Source: Malachius bipustulatus
Lineage: Eukaryota > Arthropoda > Insecta > Coleoptera > Melyridae
Direction: 5' to 3'
DNA: 64,000 nt
NCBI GenBank assembly: GCA_910589415.1
Contig: OU342630.1
Coordinates: 71,296,186 to 71,360,185, forward strand
Below the pieces are notes generated by a model. The model was given only the letters and a program-made list of their open reading frames with translations, was not told the DNA's origin and did not search any database. Of this stretch, positions 1 to 12,800 are shown piece by piece; the stretch's first letter is position 1; the number at the start of each line of letters is the position of its first letter. Made by a program: the position numbers and the translations under genes.

Positions 1-1190
1 AATAGGTTACAGGATTATTAAATGGTTCAGTTGCGACTGCGAGCAATAAATTTGGGTCGTTACTGTCATTGTTGGAAATTTATTCTTTACATTATTTTGT
101 AATTAAAATGCTTTTAATTTAAATGTTGATACGGCATTGATATTCAAAATTTATTACTCGCGAGTGTAGGTTAAAGTCACATTATAACGAAAGTTACTAA
201 ATTTTAACGATTACTTTCAGTGAAGATATTTTCTGCTTGAAAAAATAACTTTTGATTGTGAAGTGGTTTGTGGATAGGATAGGAAGGAAAACAGGAAAAA
301 GGACACACCAATAATAAAGTAAGTAAAGTAAAAGTTCTATAATCAATTAGGAGATATTAGGGGGTAGGTAATTTTTTATAGAAAATGTTTAACGACAAAT
401 TTTCCCTCACTAATGTGATACTCTCTCCCCAAGCCAGAGTAAAAGAGAAATTATGGGATGCCAGACACTTTTTTAATTTTGGAAAAAAAAATTGTTTTGA
501 TTTATAAATATCGTTCCGTGTCGGTGCCCCTTCTCCTTTGGCCGTTCACCGGATTTCGCTTTACTACCTCCGCGTCCTAGCATTTCCCAATCAGCGAAGA
601 GCTACGTCATCTTTCCTGAAAGTTATTTGCTAAAATTGTGACGTGACCTGTGCGAGACACTGGTCACATCACCTACGACCTCCACGCATTAGTTCCACGC
701 TGACATATTACCTTGCGCTCTAAAATTATCCCTTCGAGCTATCTAAGGTCTGTGAATCCACACGGGATATTTTTGGTAAAAAGGTCGTCTAGATTTTTCT
801 TTCGAGGAAATCATTACTTTTCGCCTTTTAATAATATAAGATATTTGTAAAGATACTTTAACGCACTAAATGCGTTACACTATACTCAATATAGCATTCT
901 CACTTCAAAAGATCGTGACAAAACCCAAACTTCTCGCGGTTCCCCAAGAAACTGAGGCTGAGACGATCCAGTCTCAATTTTTTCAAAGCCCAAAGTGAAC
1001 TCTAACTGACCTGGTTCAACTGACGAAATTTCGTTTCGTGGAGTGAGTACACTTTCAAAAATATTTAATTTAACCGAATTGTTTGATTCAACAATTATTT
1101 AGTTTGACGTCAAATCTATTGATTGAATGGATATATTCTTATGTAGTGACAAATCCCCTCAACACCGAGAGTATGCATTATTTCTCTCCG
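1..1190. promoter_or_regulatory. AT-rich DNA with GC-enriched block at 530-770
   Basis: No coding frame is supported here. The stretch is AT-rich except for about 530-770, which is clearly richer in G+C and CpG. That block holds CRE-like motifs TACGTCA (603-609) and TGACGTG (639-645). In an otherwise AT-rich background it could be a conserved regulatory element or an unrecognised exon. This is inference from composition only. Confidence 0.25.
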
Positions 1191-1193
1191 GTC

Positions 1194-1370
1194 TTACGAT
1201 AGCATAGCAGCTTTTAACACTTCTGGTCTGGCTCCGATCACTACAAGAGGAAAGGTCGGATGCTGCTCGATGGTGTTGCCGAGTGCTGTTTCATCACTTA
1301 AAATTGGGGTGCATTTGTAATGTGATGGAACAATGCCAGGCCCTGGCCTGGGAGTGAATAGCGACCGCAT
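1194..1370 (-). other. Unidentified 58-codon open frame in GC-enriched block
   Basis: A minus-strand frame runs from an ATG at 1370 to a TAA at 1194, 58 residues, and stays open upstream for about 16 more codons. The composition is protein-like rather than AT-driven, with features such as PRPGPGIVPSHY near residue 8 and VVIGARPEV near residue 43. A second minus-strand frame is also open across about 1300-1430, beginning just after an AG that could serve as a splice acceptor. No family is recognised. It may be an exon, a fragment of a mobile element, or a conserved noncoding block whose base composition happens to lack stops. No signal peptide or membrane segment is visible. Confidence 0.25.
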
Positions 1371-1762
1371 TCCTAGGGACGGTCGACTCGGCAGGTGAAT
1401 CAGGTGCCACTTGTACCCTCAGCCTTTCTTATTAATTATTATTCGTATGGTGGAGTAGAGCCCGTCGTGAAATAATCGAGGATTGTTTGATTTTTAGCAG
1501 TGAGGGACTTGAGTTTTTTTTATGAAGGTTTATTTCTAAAGTTTTTCACTATTTATTTGACTCTTTGGTTCACTGTCTTGCGACAGTATGTCTTCACATT
1601 GCTGAGATATATCGCTAGATAGAGGTAGTTTTATTAAAACGCATTTTATGACAATTTTATTGGTTTAATTATATTTTAAATCGCTGTTTAAAAACAAATG
1701 CGTATTACCTTGTGTAGCTAGTCTTTCTGGAGCGGATTTTTGTGTTGTTGGATTCTAGGAGC

Positions 1763-1995
1763 AACGCAGGCTCGGCTTGTAAAACCATTCCCGCGAAATG
1801 CATGAAATGCGAGTTGGCTTGTTTAGCCGATGGCTCGCAAAATCCCACGGCGCGTAATTTGGCGAGCCCAGCTTGTGACTCGTTTACATTATTTGAAGGT
1901 TTAACGCAGGCACGGTTGGTAAAGCCATTCCATGAATTGTATCAACTTGCGACTTGGCGAACCGGCTTGTCAATCCGATGGCTCGCCAAATCCCG
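1763..1995. repeat. Diverged tandem duplication, period about 140 bp
   Basis: Two related units start with AACGCAGG at 1763 and 1903. Both then carry a GGCTTGT-type segment and end with CGATGGCTCGC followed by AAATCCC. The block is GC-rich compared with its flanks and ends in the hairpin AGCCGCGGCT. The 110-codon plus-strand frame through it (1742-2074) is most simply a by-product of this composition. Confidence 0.6.
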
Positions 1996-2323
1996 AGCCG
2001 CGGCTCGTCTAAAGACGGCTAAAAAAAATTCCGCAAAAAATAACTTATTTTTTATTTGTATTTCTCATATATGAGCCTCTACCTTACCTATGATGAACCT
2101 TACCTATGTATGAAACAATGAAGATAATAATAATTATTAAAGAATAAAAATTATTGAAAAAAATTAATTATTAACCAAAAACTGTGAAAATCATTTTTTT
2201 TTCAATCACGTAGTATAGAGGTTGTCTCAAATTTTCGTGGTCACAGAACTGCTGTGGGTATGTGACAGAAAGTAAGTTGATTTAACCTAAATTACATTAT
2301 AATTCAAATAATTTGATTCCTTA

Positions 2324-3066
2324 TACAAGTAGTGTCCCATAATAATTGTTCATAACCTATAGGCATGATAGGGGACATAAAAACAATTTTTTTTTCATAT
2401 ATGAACATGTGTGTTCTAAAATGTCCAGCTATCAAGATAGAGGGTGTTAAAGTTTAAAAAATTTTTTAAATTAATATCTCAAAGATCCTTTTGCCGCTTT
2501 TAGTGAATTTATGCAGTGCTGTTCCTTGTGATGAGACGCAAAGTTAACACTGTCTAGATGATAATCATGAGTTCCAGTCCAGTGGCGTCCCAGGGACAGT
2601 CTAACAAATAATGCTGGCAAAAAATGTACGTCACTGACTTATTTACAAATTTTTATATTTTTGCTCTGGCTTAGGAGTTAAAAATATTTTTTTTTCGTTT
2701 CCTGATATTTTTTTGTATCTGCTACCTTTTTGAGAAAGAAATTGAAGCCGCCTCAATCAATGTCATAAATTGATAAAATAAAATCATTAAAATTAGATAA
2801 AATCAATTTTTCGACATGCATTGAAGCGGATGTTGTTTTTTTTTGTCTCGAAAGCAAACTAAGATACAAAAAATTATAAATAAAGACAAAAAAAATGTAA
2901 AATTTCTAAACGATTGTGTACTTTTTTTTTATAATTTAAATTAACACGTATCTTGAAAACCAGACATTTGCGGACACCATGTCCTGAACATATAGAATAA
3001 AAACAATTGTTTTGATGTCCCCTATCATACCTGGAACTTATGAACAGTTATTCTGGGACACCTGTA
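2324..3066. mobile_element. Inverted-repeat (fold-back) element, about 743 bp
   Basis: The left end (TACAAGTAGTGTCCCATAAT) and the reverse complement of the right end (TACAGGTGTCCCAGAATAAC) match and continue as arms of more than 100 nt. The arms share GTTCATAA, then ATGATAGGGGACAT and a stretch reading AAAACAATT. A TA dinucleotide flanks each end, as for Tc1/mariner-type insertions. The interior is AT-rich with no transposase frame, so this is a non-autonomous, diverged copy. Confidence 0.7.
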
Positions 3067-3091
3067 AAACGATAGCCCTGTTGTGTACTGA

Positions 3092-3215
3092 GAAAGTGGC
3101 ATCATGCACCTCTCATCAGCCGCCGTCGCTTGGTGGAATGTTGTAAGCATTATATCTACGAATTCTACGATTCCAGCTCAGTGGCATGTCACGTGACCCC
3201 TGCATCTTCGAGAGA
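3092..3215 (+). repeat. Dispersed repeat, related to 29590-29660
   Basis: The motifs GGCATCATGCACC and, further on, TACGATTCCAGCTCAGTGGC then GTCACG recur in the same order and orientation at 29590-29655 (GGCATCGTGCACC, TACGATTTCCACCCAGTGGC, GTCACG). A weaker match lies near 2575-2600. This suggests an old dispersed repeat of unknown class. Confidence 0.45.
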
Positions 3216-5180
3216 GAGACCGAAAGCAAGGGTCCGCTTGTATGTTTCCCAAAAATTCAGAAAAAAATCATACATGTTCCTTGGGCAATATAAGCATTTT
3301 TGCACCCATGGTATTCTTCCAAATTCCTTCTTTCTCCCGAAAAAAAGTAAAAAAGAACAAGATTTCATATACATAACTTTATTAATTACTTTGGGGTGAA
3401 TGAAGCGTTTTAGAGGAAAACTCCCAAGAGTAAAAAATTGCGTATTTTAGTCCAAAAAATATGCATGCCGATTTTCATATTAAAAAAATAATAATAAGTT
3501 TCAGGTTCTTTTGTCTTCATAAAAATCTTACAAGAATCAGGCATATAAATTTATTTCATGGGCAATCTGCTTCATTCTCTCTGAAAAAATACAGAAAAAA
3601 GCCTTTTTTCGAATTATTTTTTTTTATAGAAATTGATCCGTTGACGTAGAAGGAAGCTTTGTGCGAAGATTCTGGGAAAAAGTGGAAAAAATATGGAAAA
3701 AACATATGAGCGGCCCCTTGTTTTAGGCTTATTCCTTTTCGAAGAGGGAAGCCTAAGAGTGAAGGATTAAAATTTTTTTTTGTTATTGGTCCTTTCTGAG
3801 CGATATAGAAATAAATTTAAAAACATTTATAAATTCCCGCTTTGACGTCGAAGACACTATAATGCGAGAATCGAAGGCTTGATAGTTTTAATTTCTTGTG
3901 AACCAATAATGCTTTCTGAATTTCTTTTTCAACAATCGGATTGCTGTAATTGATATAATAATTTATTATTATTCAATTTGTTTCTTGTGAGCCGTTTATA
4001 AATCGTAAAAATTGGAAGGATTATGCTGCCATTAATTATTTTATTAATTATGACATTTTAGTGTATTTATCTAAGTTTTTCCTTTCCGAGATAATTTTAT
4101 AAAAATGATTTAATTATTAAACTAATCAAAGACTGTCATTAAGTTATATTATGCCATTTAAGTGCATCGATTTTTTCCATGCAAACCTTGGTTGATTGAA
4201 TAAAAAAAGAATAGAAATTGGCGGTTGTTGAGATGGACCGACTGATATATTTTCAGATGCCCAAATAAAGACTATTCCTTCTCAATTTCCAATTAAAAGC
4301 AATTCGGTGGAATTTATCTTCGACTCCGAATCAGAAAACAATAATTACCTACTTATTTGTCGATTTTTACTTTTAATACATACACCTGCACTAAAACTGT
4401 ACAGTTAGTTTCCATGCAGTGGTAATTCTCAATCATTCTGGATATTATTTTCGTACTTTGAGTTTTGTTCCCACAATTATCGACGAATCGTGTGTTACAT
4501 TACGGCTTTCCAGATGAGTTTACTACACCTATGACTCGGTCAGAATGTGATTTTCATGCCGTGTGCGTGCATTCGACGAATTTGCTTAGAATTTATAAGT
4601 TGATGCTCTGTAATTTCTTCTCGTAATGCAGGGCGTGACTTATTTGCATGAGGGTTCAAACTGTAAGAAGAGGAGATGAGTTTTACTCATTCCGTTGTCG
4701 TTGGTTATTGACGACTTGAAGAACATAATTTGAAGAATTTCAATATTAAAATTATAATAACGAGAAATGATTCTATTATAAGGAATTTTGATTGATGAAA
4801 AATTCCTTATAATTTTAAAAAATTCCCTATTATTCCTAAAAAAAGTAGAGTTATACAATAAAGGAAAAAAAGAAAAGATAAACTCGCTAGAATTTGATAC
4901 ATTTTGGTGCTGATGGCAGTCAAAAAAGGGTACAAATTTCCCGAATGAGCTGGCGAACTAACTATCCATAAAGAGCAACGCCAAAACTGGCGAAGAAGAA
5001 GAAGGCACAAATTTTATGCATCTTTTTGTTCGAAATATAAATATATGGATCAAGTCAGAAGCAGAAGACCTAGTCAAATTAAGAGTCAGAGTCGTATAAA
5101 TACTGAAATACAACTTACAACTGAATTTGTCATTTGTAGAGCACTACTTCAGAACAAACAGAAAATTCTTACAGTGAAAT
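3216..5180. other. AT-rich noncoding stretch
   Basis: Long A and T runs dominate, and only chance frames under about 75 codons occur. Two short stretches resemble each other (3635-3670 and 3845-3878, each with TTGACGT then GAAG and a GCGA core), hinting at an eroded repeat. A TATAAATA box lies near 5096, but nothing identifiable follows it except the LINE relic. Confidence 0.4.
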
Positions 5181-5187
5181 CAATTTT

Positions 5188-6050
5188 GTGCACAGATGCA
5201 AGGAATTGTTAATAAACTTCTGGTCACTGTTAGGTTCCATATTTTTCTGGTCTTTGGTCATTGATTGGTTACATAGAATGTCACTTCATAAAATAGTGAA
5301 AGTTGCCCAGAGCTTTATAAGGCCTTGGCAATACATGAAAGGAGTCAAAGCCAAGCATGGAAGCCTACATTCCCTCTTCAAAAAACAGCCCTTAAACAGC
5401 AAACCTTGGTTCAACAAGAGATGCAAAGATGCTGTCGCATCCAAACAACTGGCTTTTCGCTATAGTGGCGAGTAAGCCCCGACGGCACAAATCGGCACAA
5501 ATCGCTACAATTTAATCCTTGCTCGAAACATTATGCAAAGAAATAATAGACCCAACCAATAACAAAAGCTCATAACTAAAAGAATCAGGAATAAACTACT
5601 CTCCTACTAATCTTTATTTTCTTCATACTTTACCGTCGAATTTTAGGGTAGAACCCTGCCGATGATCCCGTCGGTAGAATCCAAAATGTCATGCAGACGT
5701 AGTTTTCCGAAAGTGTGCCATATAAAGCGCATTATGTTAGCCTTGCACCCTAAACAAAGCTTCTGGTCCCGAAAACGTACCTTTTTTCTGTCGACTTTTT
5801 AACATGTCATCTAAAAAGGGAATATTTCCTTCCCGCTGGAAATGCGCACGGGTGCAGCCTATTCTCAAAAAAAGCTATGCCATATAACATAACTGTATCC
5901 ACGATATAATTGCTTTCAGTAATATCCAAGATTATGGAAAAAGCTATTAATCAACATCTTTTAACGTACTTGGATTTGAAGGAGCTAATATATAGAACGA
6001 AGTCTGACAGAAGTAAACGTCGAACCGCAATAGCTCATCCCTATCAGGTT
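5188..6050 (+). pseudogene. Degenerate non-LTR retrotransposon (CR1/Jockey-like LINE), ORF2 fragment
   Basis: This is a relic of the second ORF of a LINE, which in intact elements encodes an endonuclease and a reverse transcriptase that copy RNA into nuclear DNA. The first segment (5188-5475, 95 codons, TTG rather than ATG start) carries KPWFNKRCKDAVASKQLAF at 5401-5457, typical of the linker between endonuclease and RT. In another frame, 5753-5875 reads NKASGPENVP and then FPSRWKCARVQPILKK, the N-terminal RT motifs. A third frame, 5919-5990, reads VISKIMEKAINQHLL followed by TYLDLKELI, the next conserved block. These follow family order but are separated by frameshifts and stops, and the catalytic YADD region is absent. 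The copy is 5' and 3' truncated and cannot be functional. It ends at a (GA)n tract. Assignment to RT-bearing LINEs is firm; the clade is uncertain. Confidence 0.85.
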
Positions 6051-6077
6051 TAGCTCCGTACATCTCAATTTCAATTT

Positions 6078-6178
<101 letters not shown>

Positions 6179-6194
6179 AAGAATGACCTGTCTT

Positions 6195-6300
6195 ACGTTA
6201 GTTTCTGGTTATCTCCATCATTCAGTAAAAATCGGTTTGTATCTTAAAATCGGTACAATAAAAATACTGACAACACTCTGTGACAGACAGTAATTTTGTT
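6195..6300 (-). repeat. Dispersed repeat, inverted relative of 35418-35495
   Basis: Read on the minus strand, this stretch has AGTGTTGTCAG, a region like TTTTAAGATAC, then CCGATTTTTACTG and GATGGAGAT. The plus strand at 35418-35480 has AGTGTTGTCAG, TTTTACGATAC, CCGATTTTTAGTG and AATGGAGAT in the same order. The two are diverged copies of one element end. Confidence 0.55.
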
Positions 6301-6550
6301 TCAATCTGGATGACCGCACTTCTATAATATATTTACGGAAATTTCTTCATATCTAATTAGTTAATTATCCTATCACTGTACCTGTAGGGGTAGGGTTCAA
6401 ATTAAAGAGATTAATTAGGGGCAAAGAAGGTCCAGGGCGTGATATACAATGAAATAATAGCACAACAATAAATCATATGATTAAGGACAACCTTGTTTGT
6501 TACTTTGCTATCCATTGTCAAATTTGTGTGGCGATTATAGCACCTCTGTG

Positions 6551-6570
6551 TTAATTAATTAATTAATTAA
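6551..6570. repeat. (TTAA)5 microsatellite
   Basis: Five perfect TTAA units, followed by AT-rich DNA. The surrounding 6300-6955 shows no coding potential beyond chance frames. Confidence 0.9.
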
Positions 6571-6955
6571 TGAGATAATTCATGTTGTCTTTTTTAATTA
6601 TTATTACGTATAAGGACACACTTTATTTTTAACAAATCAACTGACAATAGTTTATAATAATAATTAACTTCAATTATTACAAATTCTTCATTCACAGTGC
6701 TGAACACAACTACATATCCTCTTTTACTTTCCTTCTGATCTAACTTCCATAACATTCAGCACTATACTCCACTGTTCACTTCTGTTTTGATTAATTATCT
6801 AGCTGATCTTCCTCTAATAGCTTTCGAACTACTAATTCTATACTTTCTTGCGACAACTCGTCTCTTAGTATATCCCGACATATCACTGCCGTTAGAATCA
6901 AGACGGATGTTCCTGAACGTACATGTCCCCGAATATCACATGCTGCCAGTTGATA

Positions 6956-7706
6956 TACCGTGTGTCCCCGGATAGGTGAAACGACTCTTATAAAAGACAA
7001 AAATTTTTTGATTTTAATTTTCAGTTTTTGGGGTTCAGCCCTGCTTGGCTAAAGAGTAATTTCTAACAAAATATTAGTTTTGAAAAATCAAGCAGGCCTT
7101 GGAAATTTCCAAGAAACCGGTTTTTCTGTTGAGTAAAGTGCCTTTTATGTGGCAAAAACGACAAAATGTTATTTGAAAAAGTTGTTCAGAATCAACATTT
7201 AGGTCCCAATACCAAATTTCAAAATCATAGGTCAACTTTTATTTTTTACATTTATTTTTATGTTTTATTTCACAAATCAAAGAATTTCATGTTGTATAAC
7301 AATGACTGCCATGGAAAAACCAAATTGTACCCATATCAATAGCAATTTGTCAATATCAGTCTTTGTTACAAATGAAATTCTTTGATTTGTGAAATAAACA
7401 TAAAAGTAAATGTAAAAGATCAAAGTTGGCCTATGATTTTGAAATTTGGTATACGGACTTAAATGTTGATTCTGAACAACTTTTTCAAATAACATTTTGT
7501 CGTATTTGCTACATAAAAGGCACTTTACTCCAAAGAAAAAAACATTTTTTTGGAAATTTCCAAGGCATACTTGACTTTTCAAAACTAAAATTTTGTTAGA
7601 AATTACTCTTTAACCAAGCAGAGCTGAACCCCAAAAAATGAAAATTAAAATCAAACATTTTTTGTCTTTTATAAGAGTCGTTTCACCTATCCGGGGACAC
7701 ACGGTA
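6956..7706. mobile_element. Long fold-back MITE, 751 bp, TA target
   Basis: The terminal repeats read TACCGTGTGTCCCCGGATAG on the left and as its reverse complement on the right, flanked by TA (6954-6955 and 7707-7708). The arms, 6956-7308 and about 7350-7706, are complementary along nearly their whole length with moderate divergence, and enclose only about 40 nt. The copy would fold into a roughly 350-bp imperfect hairpin. No transposase frame is present; the 101-codon minus-strand frame (7277-7582) lies inside the right arm and is not a gene. Ends and target fit a Tc1/mariner/IS630-type non-autonomous element. Confidence 0.9.
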
Positions 7707-7708
7707 TA

Positions 7709-9855
7709 TTCTAGATCTAAATAGACAGTACAGTTGATGTAGGCAGGTGGTAGAGCCTCAGTTTATTCTAGAGTTATTCGAGACTGAAGACATCACAAAA
7801 ATATATAACAGTTCGGTGTGGTCAGTACTTTGATGGGCTGGGAACCCCACCCTCCGTGCAGAACCACAAAAAAATACAAAAATTCCTTTTAATTTTGCGT
7901 TTTTTATTCAACTACATGTTAACATAAAATCTACTATGTATACCTTTGTGGAAAGAAACCTCAATCCTCGGCCTTGGAATCTTCCCGATAAGGAAGGCGT
8001 AAGTATAAAATGAAATTCTAACGGAAATTGATGAAACGTTTTCCTAATGTCGATTAGGCTTGCCTGCTTATGCACAAAAGCAATATCCCATTAGCATTTT
8101 AGACGATAAGCTTGAATAAAATCACGTTTACTGCTTACCTTGAATGGCTTGCATCAAGTAGTAATCATCAACCGCACTTTGTCCAATGTTGTTGTTCCTG
8201 ACCAATCCAATCAAAATCTTTACTTTTGTATATTTTTTTTCTCTTCGTGAGGCAAACCGAGGAGTTAGGTTAGATGCTTACTGTTAGTATCAACATTATG
8301 GATACTTCTTCTAGTAACTCCATCATCAGGACATGGAAAATAATTTATCATTCTTGTTAGAAAGCAGAAGTTTATCATGTAAATTTCATTTCATTGACAA
8401 GAAACGTTGATCGAAGATAATCATATGCAATGACACCTACGAATTTTACTTTTGCCGTTCGTACGCTACTACCTACTGGGCCAAATCTAAATTTACACAA
8501 CCAGTTCTTCGACTTTGAACAATGCTTCATGTGTGTGTGTGAGTAAACGACTGGTGTTTGTATGTACAGTCACCTCCAAAGAAAATTGAGAACCAACTAT
8601 CGTGTAAGTAAATAGGGAATGGAAATCAAAGTTGAAATTATTGCTTCCCAACAAAGGAAAATATTTGTCTACTCTTTTCGCTTCTTTCAATAATAAGTAA
8701 AAAAAATTCATTCTTACTGGACATCTAAACCGTGAAGAAATGAGTATAATCCTCGCAGAATTAAAAAAAAAATTGCTGGACCTGTCCGAAGTTTCTCAGT
8801 GAGTGAATGAGTGAGTGAGTGAGAAATTTAAGGAGCAGTGTAATAATTATAAATCAAGATTAACTATTTATTTCGCCTCTGCGAATTGTAATAATTGTAA
8901 GCTCGTGCAATGATTGATTAAATCGATTAGTTCTGCATTGGACTGTACATACCTACCTGTAAATCAGTGAGATTGATATAATGCAGCACTACTTGTCTCT
9001 TTGTTTTAGGTCGTACCTACCTTGTTTCATGCGCTAGCACCGCTGAGAGATGGCTCTTATTTCTTCTTTCTTCTTTCTCGGTGGACCAGATATTTCAGGG
9101 CTATGAATGCGGTTACACCTCGGGGACGCTTCTCTTGACCACTACACGTCGTATATTTCGACTCGTTCACTTATAAGGCTTATCGCTTCGTCTCGTAATT
9201 ATAACCCAAAGGTATTCGGTGTGCTTGTCAGTAATTCGTTGCTTCAACTGCCTGAAAAATATGGGTATAGGTACCTGTTTATACTCAAATCCAGTTCAGA
9301 ATTTCTTGGCATATCCGAAGAATGTCTTGATAATTTTTGGAACGTTTGAAACGTACTTCAATCCTCTAAAAACAGTCCAAAACTTAATGAAATGAAATTA
9401 ACAAGCTTCTGCCTTACATACCTACGAGTTATGGCATCTGGAGGCATCTACATGTAGGTATCCTAAAATTGAACAAAACATGTTCTAGTACCTACCTAAT
9501 ACATTTTGATAAAAACCGGTGTAATTTACAAACTCTTAATTTGATCTCATAAATTAATTACCTATGCTGCCATCATTTTTGTATTATAATTTATTTTTTT
9601 AGCTAATGTAACGGAACCATAAAAGCTTTTCAATTTTGAGACAACAAGAGTTTTAATAGGATTAGATCTTGAGCACCCTGTCACCAGATTTGAGTATTTT
9701 CTTTCTGTTATTAGGAACGAGAATCGTGTGTGATAATAATAATTGCTACACGAAATGAGGATACGGTATGTTCATTTGAAACCGACCATGAAATAGTAAT
9801 AAAATAAATCGAATAAGAAACAAGATTACAGTGATCGTTAGCGATATCACCGTTG
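7709..9855. other. Noncoding stretch with a (GAGT)n tract
   Basis: No gene is supported. A (GAGT)n-type simple repeat with one variant unit lies at 8799-8823, and a GCGCTAGC motif at 9031-9038 (see findings). The open frames here lack any recognisable domain. Confidence 0.45.
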
Positions 9856-9859
9856 GTGG

Positions 9860-9880
9860 CAGGCTGGCGCTGGCAGCCTG
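9860..9880. repeat. GC-rich hairpin
   Basis: CAGGCTG (9860-9866) pairs perfectly with CAGCCTG (9874-9880) across a 7-nt loop, preceded by GGTGGCAGG, which recurs at about 9925. Its role is unknown. Confidence 0.5.
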
Positions 9881-12800
9881 TAATCCTCAAGCTTGGGAGT
9901 CCTAAATCAATCTCTCACTATCCTGGTGGCAGGAGTGATCAAATTAGACCTATTTACTTGTCGTACTGCTGTCTGTGTTCATCACCGTCTTCTACGCGCC
10001 TCGGAGATCACACAGTAGGCGCTCGAAGCTAGATGAATCCTCTTGCTTGCACAAGTCTTGCATTTCACGACAACACTCCGGGGAAGTTCTTCTCTTCAGC
10101 TTGTCTATTATAGTTGGTGTATTCCAAACCCGAAGCCGTTCAGTTTGGAATGAAGTTCTTATTAGAGATTGAACTTGTAGACTGGTAGATGTTTCTTTCT
10201 TGTCTGTATATCGATAAATATTAAGAAAAAAGGCTCTTCATATCCTTTCTTGACAAACTCTTTCAAGTCAGCAATGCCATTAGACGCAAAAATGAAACGC
10301 ACGATGATATTAATTTTCCTTTGAACCGCAACACAAGAATGCAAGACTAATAACCTTTTGTCATTAACATCGATTCCGATACCAAGTGGTGGTTTTTTGA
10401 GTCCCGAGACGATCCAATTAGTGCTTTATCTGTTCATCAGCGTATTATTTTTGCGCACATGAACCATATCATCAATGGGGAAACCGTAAAAAAATACAAA
10501 AACATGTATCTTTTCGTATGAGAGAACAAAGTTATATTGCACGAGGGTTCTTAATCTAAGATTAGTCAATTTAAGATCATACACATAGACATAGCACACT
10601 GCATCATTTTTACGAAGTTTGATGTTGCTATTTTTTGAGTTATAGTAAAGCCCAAGAATTTTAAATAGCCTTAGCCTGCTGCAAGTTATGCATGCGGGAA
10701 GTAAAAGGTTTGTTTGTGCTTTTAACCACCTATAATCGTCATTTGGCGTAATAACTAGCAGCTACCGTTTTTCCTTTCACACTTCTTGGCTAGGTTTTGA
10801 TAGGTTTCTGAAATAGTCACCAGACTTTTCATTTTATTTCGTCTAAACTTAACTTCATTAGAAGTCTCATCGATATGTCGCTGTCCAGAATTTTATCTGG
10901 ATGGAGGTTTTTCTCAATTCTATAGGCCATAATGGTTTTCATCGTCCATATAATGATTCTGTTTCCATCAAAATTATATTGTAAAAAAACGTCTTTATCT
11001 GGAAATTATATTTCAATGCTTGTTTTTTTTTGTGTATGTTAAGTTTTATGGTATTTTCTTGTAAATTTGTGATATGAACAAGAGGTAGAAAGCTCCTGAG
11101 AGAGAGGATATATGTATGAGTTGTAATAAACGAAGTCTTAAAAAGTTTTATTTTTTAACATAACGTTCAAGAAACTATCTAGAGGATTACATTTTCTGGT
11201 AGCTCATTTTAGATCATCTCTGATTAGTGCTGCGCATTTGGTCTTTCGATCGAGTATTGGCTCTCTTGTGTGACTTTTTGTATAGGGAGTTCGCTCATCT
11301 CCAAAGGCTGTATCTGGGGAAATGAGGTCTTTATGACCTTGATGAATAATTCTGACCCCCCGTCCAGAAGGGGAAAATTAAACTGTTTTCCAAGTAAATT
11401 TTGGGGATTCCTGACGAGACACTTTGTATAAAATAATTCCTTTGCCCGTAAAAGAAGAAAATCTTTATAATTAAAGTAGGCTGTCCGGCGTGTTACTCGG
11501 GCTGCAAAAATTCATAGCATACTGATACTGATCAATTCATAAGTGATCGCCTAGAAGTTGGCACCCTTGTTGGCACAATATGGAAAAGTTGTTTATTTTT
11601 CAATTATCAAATCTTGCTCTTATCAGGTAGACTGTGCAACATTTTTTTTTATTGATTGTTTTTTATTAGTGTCAATTTTTGTATTTCTAAAAAAAAAAAC
11701 AATCCAATGACGAAAACACTTGCCTTATTTGGTGTACGCCTACAAAAATTGGCATTTCTTCTTAAAAGCACCTTCCACAACAAATGTGAAAGTAATACCA
11801 AAATATTTAAAATTTGCATCGTTTTTCATAACGACGAAAGTTTACACTCAAAAAATTTAAAATTCAAGATTATTAAATCCAAGACATAAAGTCCAATGGA
11901 AGGAAATCTTTGTTTAGCTTTCGAAAAATTGCACTTTGATGAATTTCAAAATAGTAAGATATTTTCTTACTAAGTCAAAGTCTATCTTATAGAGGCAAAC
12001 TATATTTTCAAAGCTTATTTTTTCTACAAAGATTTTTTTCGACAAACTTCAAAAAAATTCTCATAATTCCTCAAACTGCATGTATATCTACTTGATAAAA
12101 TATAATGTGCAAGGTTCTTTGTGGAAAATTTATTGCTAAGCTATACTTATACGTTATTCAATGAGTTTAAAAGTATTATTTAAAAAAGTATTTGTAGTAG
12201 GAAAGTATTTTGATTCTAATCTATGCTTGGCGTATTTGAATTTTTTATTCCAACGTCTACCTTTTTTTTTTTTGAGAAACTATGACGACATTGGAGGGTT
12301 TTTTAACGGACTAAAACAACTATTTTTTTGATCAAGTAACCTCATTAATTGAGACGTAAATAATAATCTCTTTTTTATTTTATTATTTTTTTAAAATATT
12401 TAAAACACCATATCTTAAAAAATCGAATGACTGATATCTCTCCCCCAACCCTATGTATTTTTAAATGTAGGATTACACGTTTTTTTATTAATTAAAAAAA
12501 ACCATTTAAATAAAATGTAATTAAGGTTTAAAAAGAGCCAGGAGGTTCTAAAGAAAAGGTTTAACTGTGATTTTTGTTTATGCTGGGAAAGTATAAAATC
12601 GATTAGATCTTACCCCCACAAATCGGAATTCCACCGATAAACTTGACAAGCATATTCCTGGTTCAATAAAAATTGAAAAAATTCTTCCATTTTTATGGCT
12701 TGGACACCCTTATGCATACAGCCACAAAGAAAAAATTCATCATGAACATTGGCTTAAATATAAATAATAAAAATGGCGGAAATAAGACATTAACCTCTCC

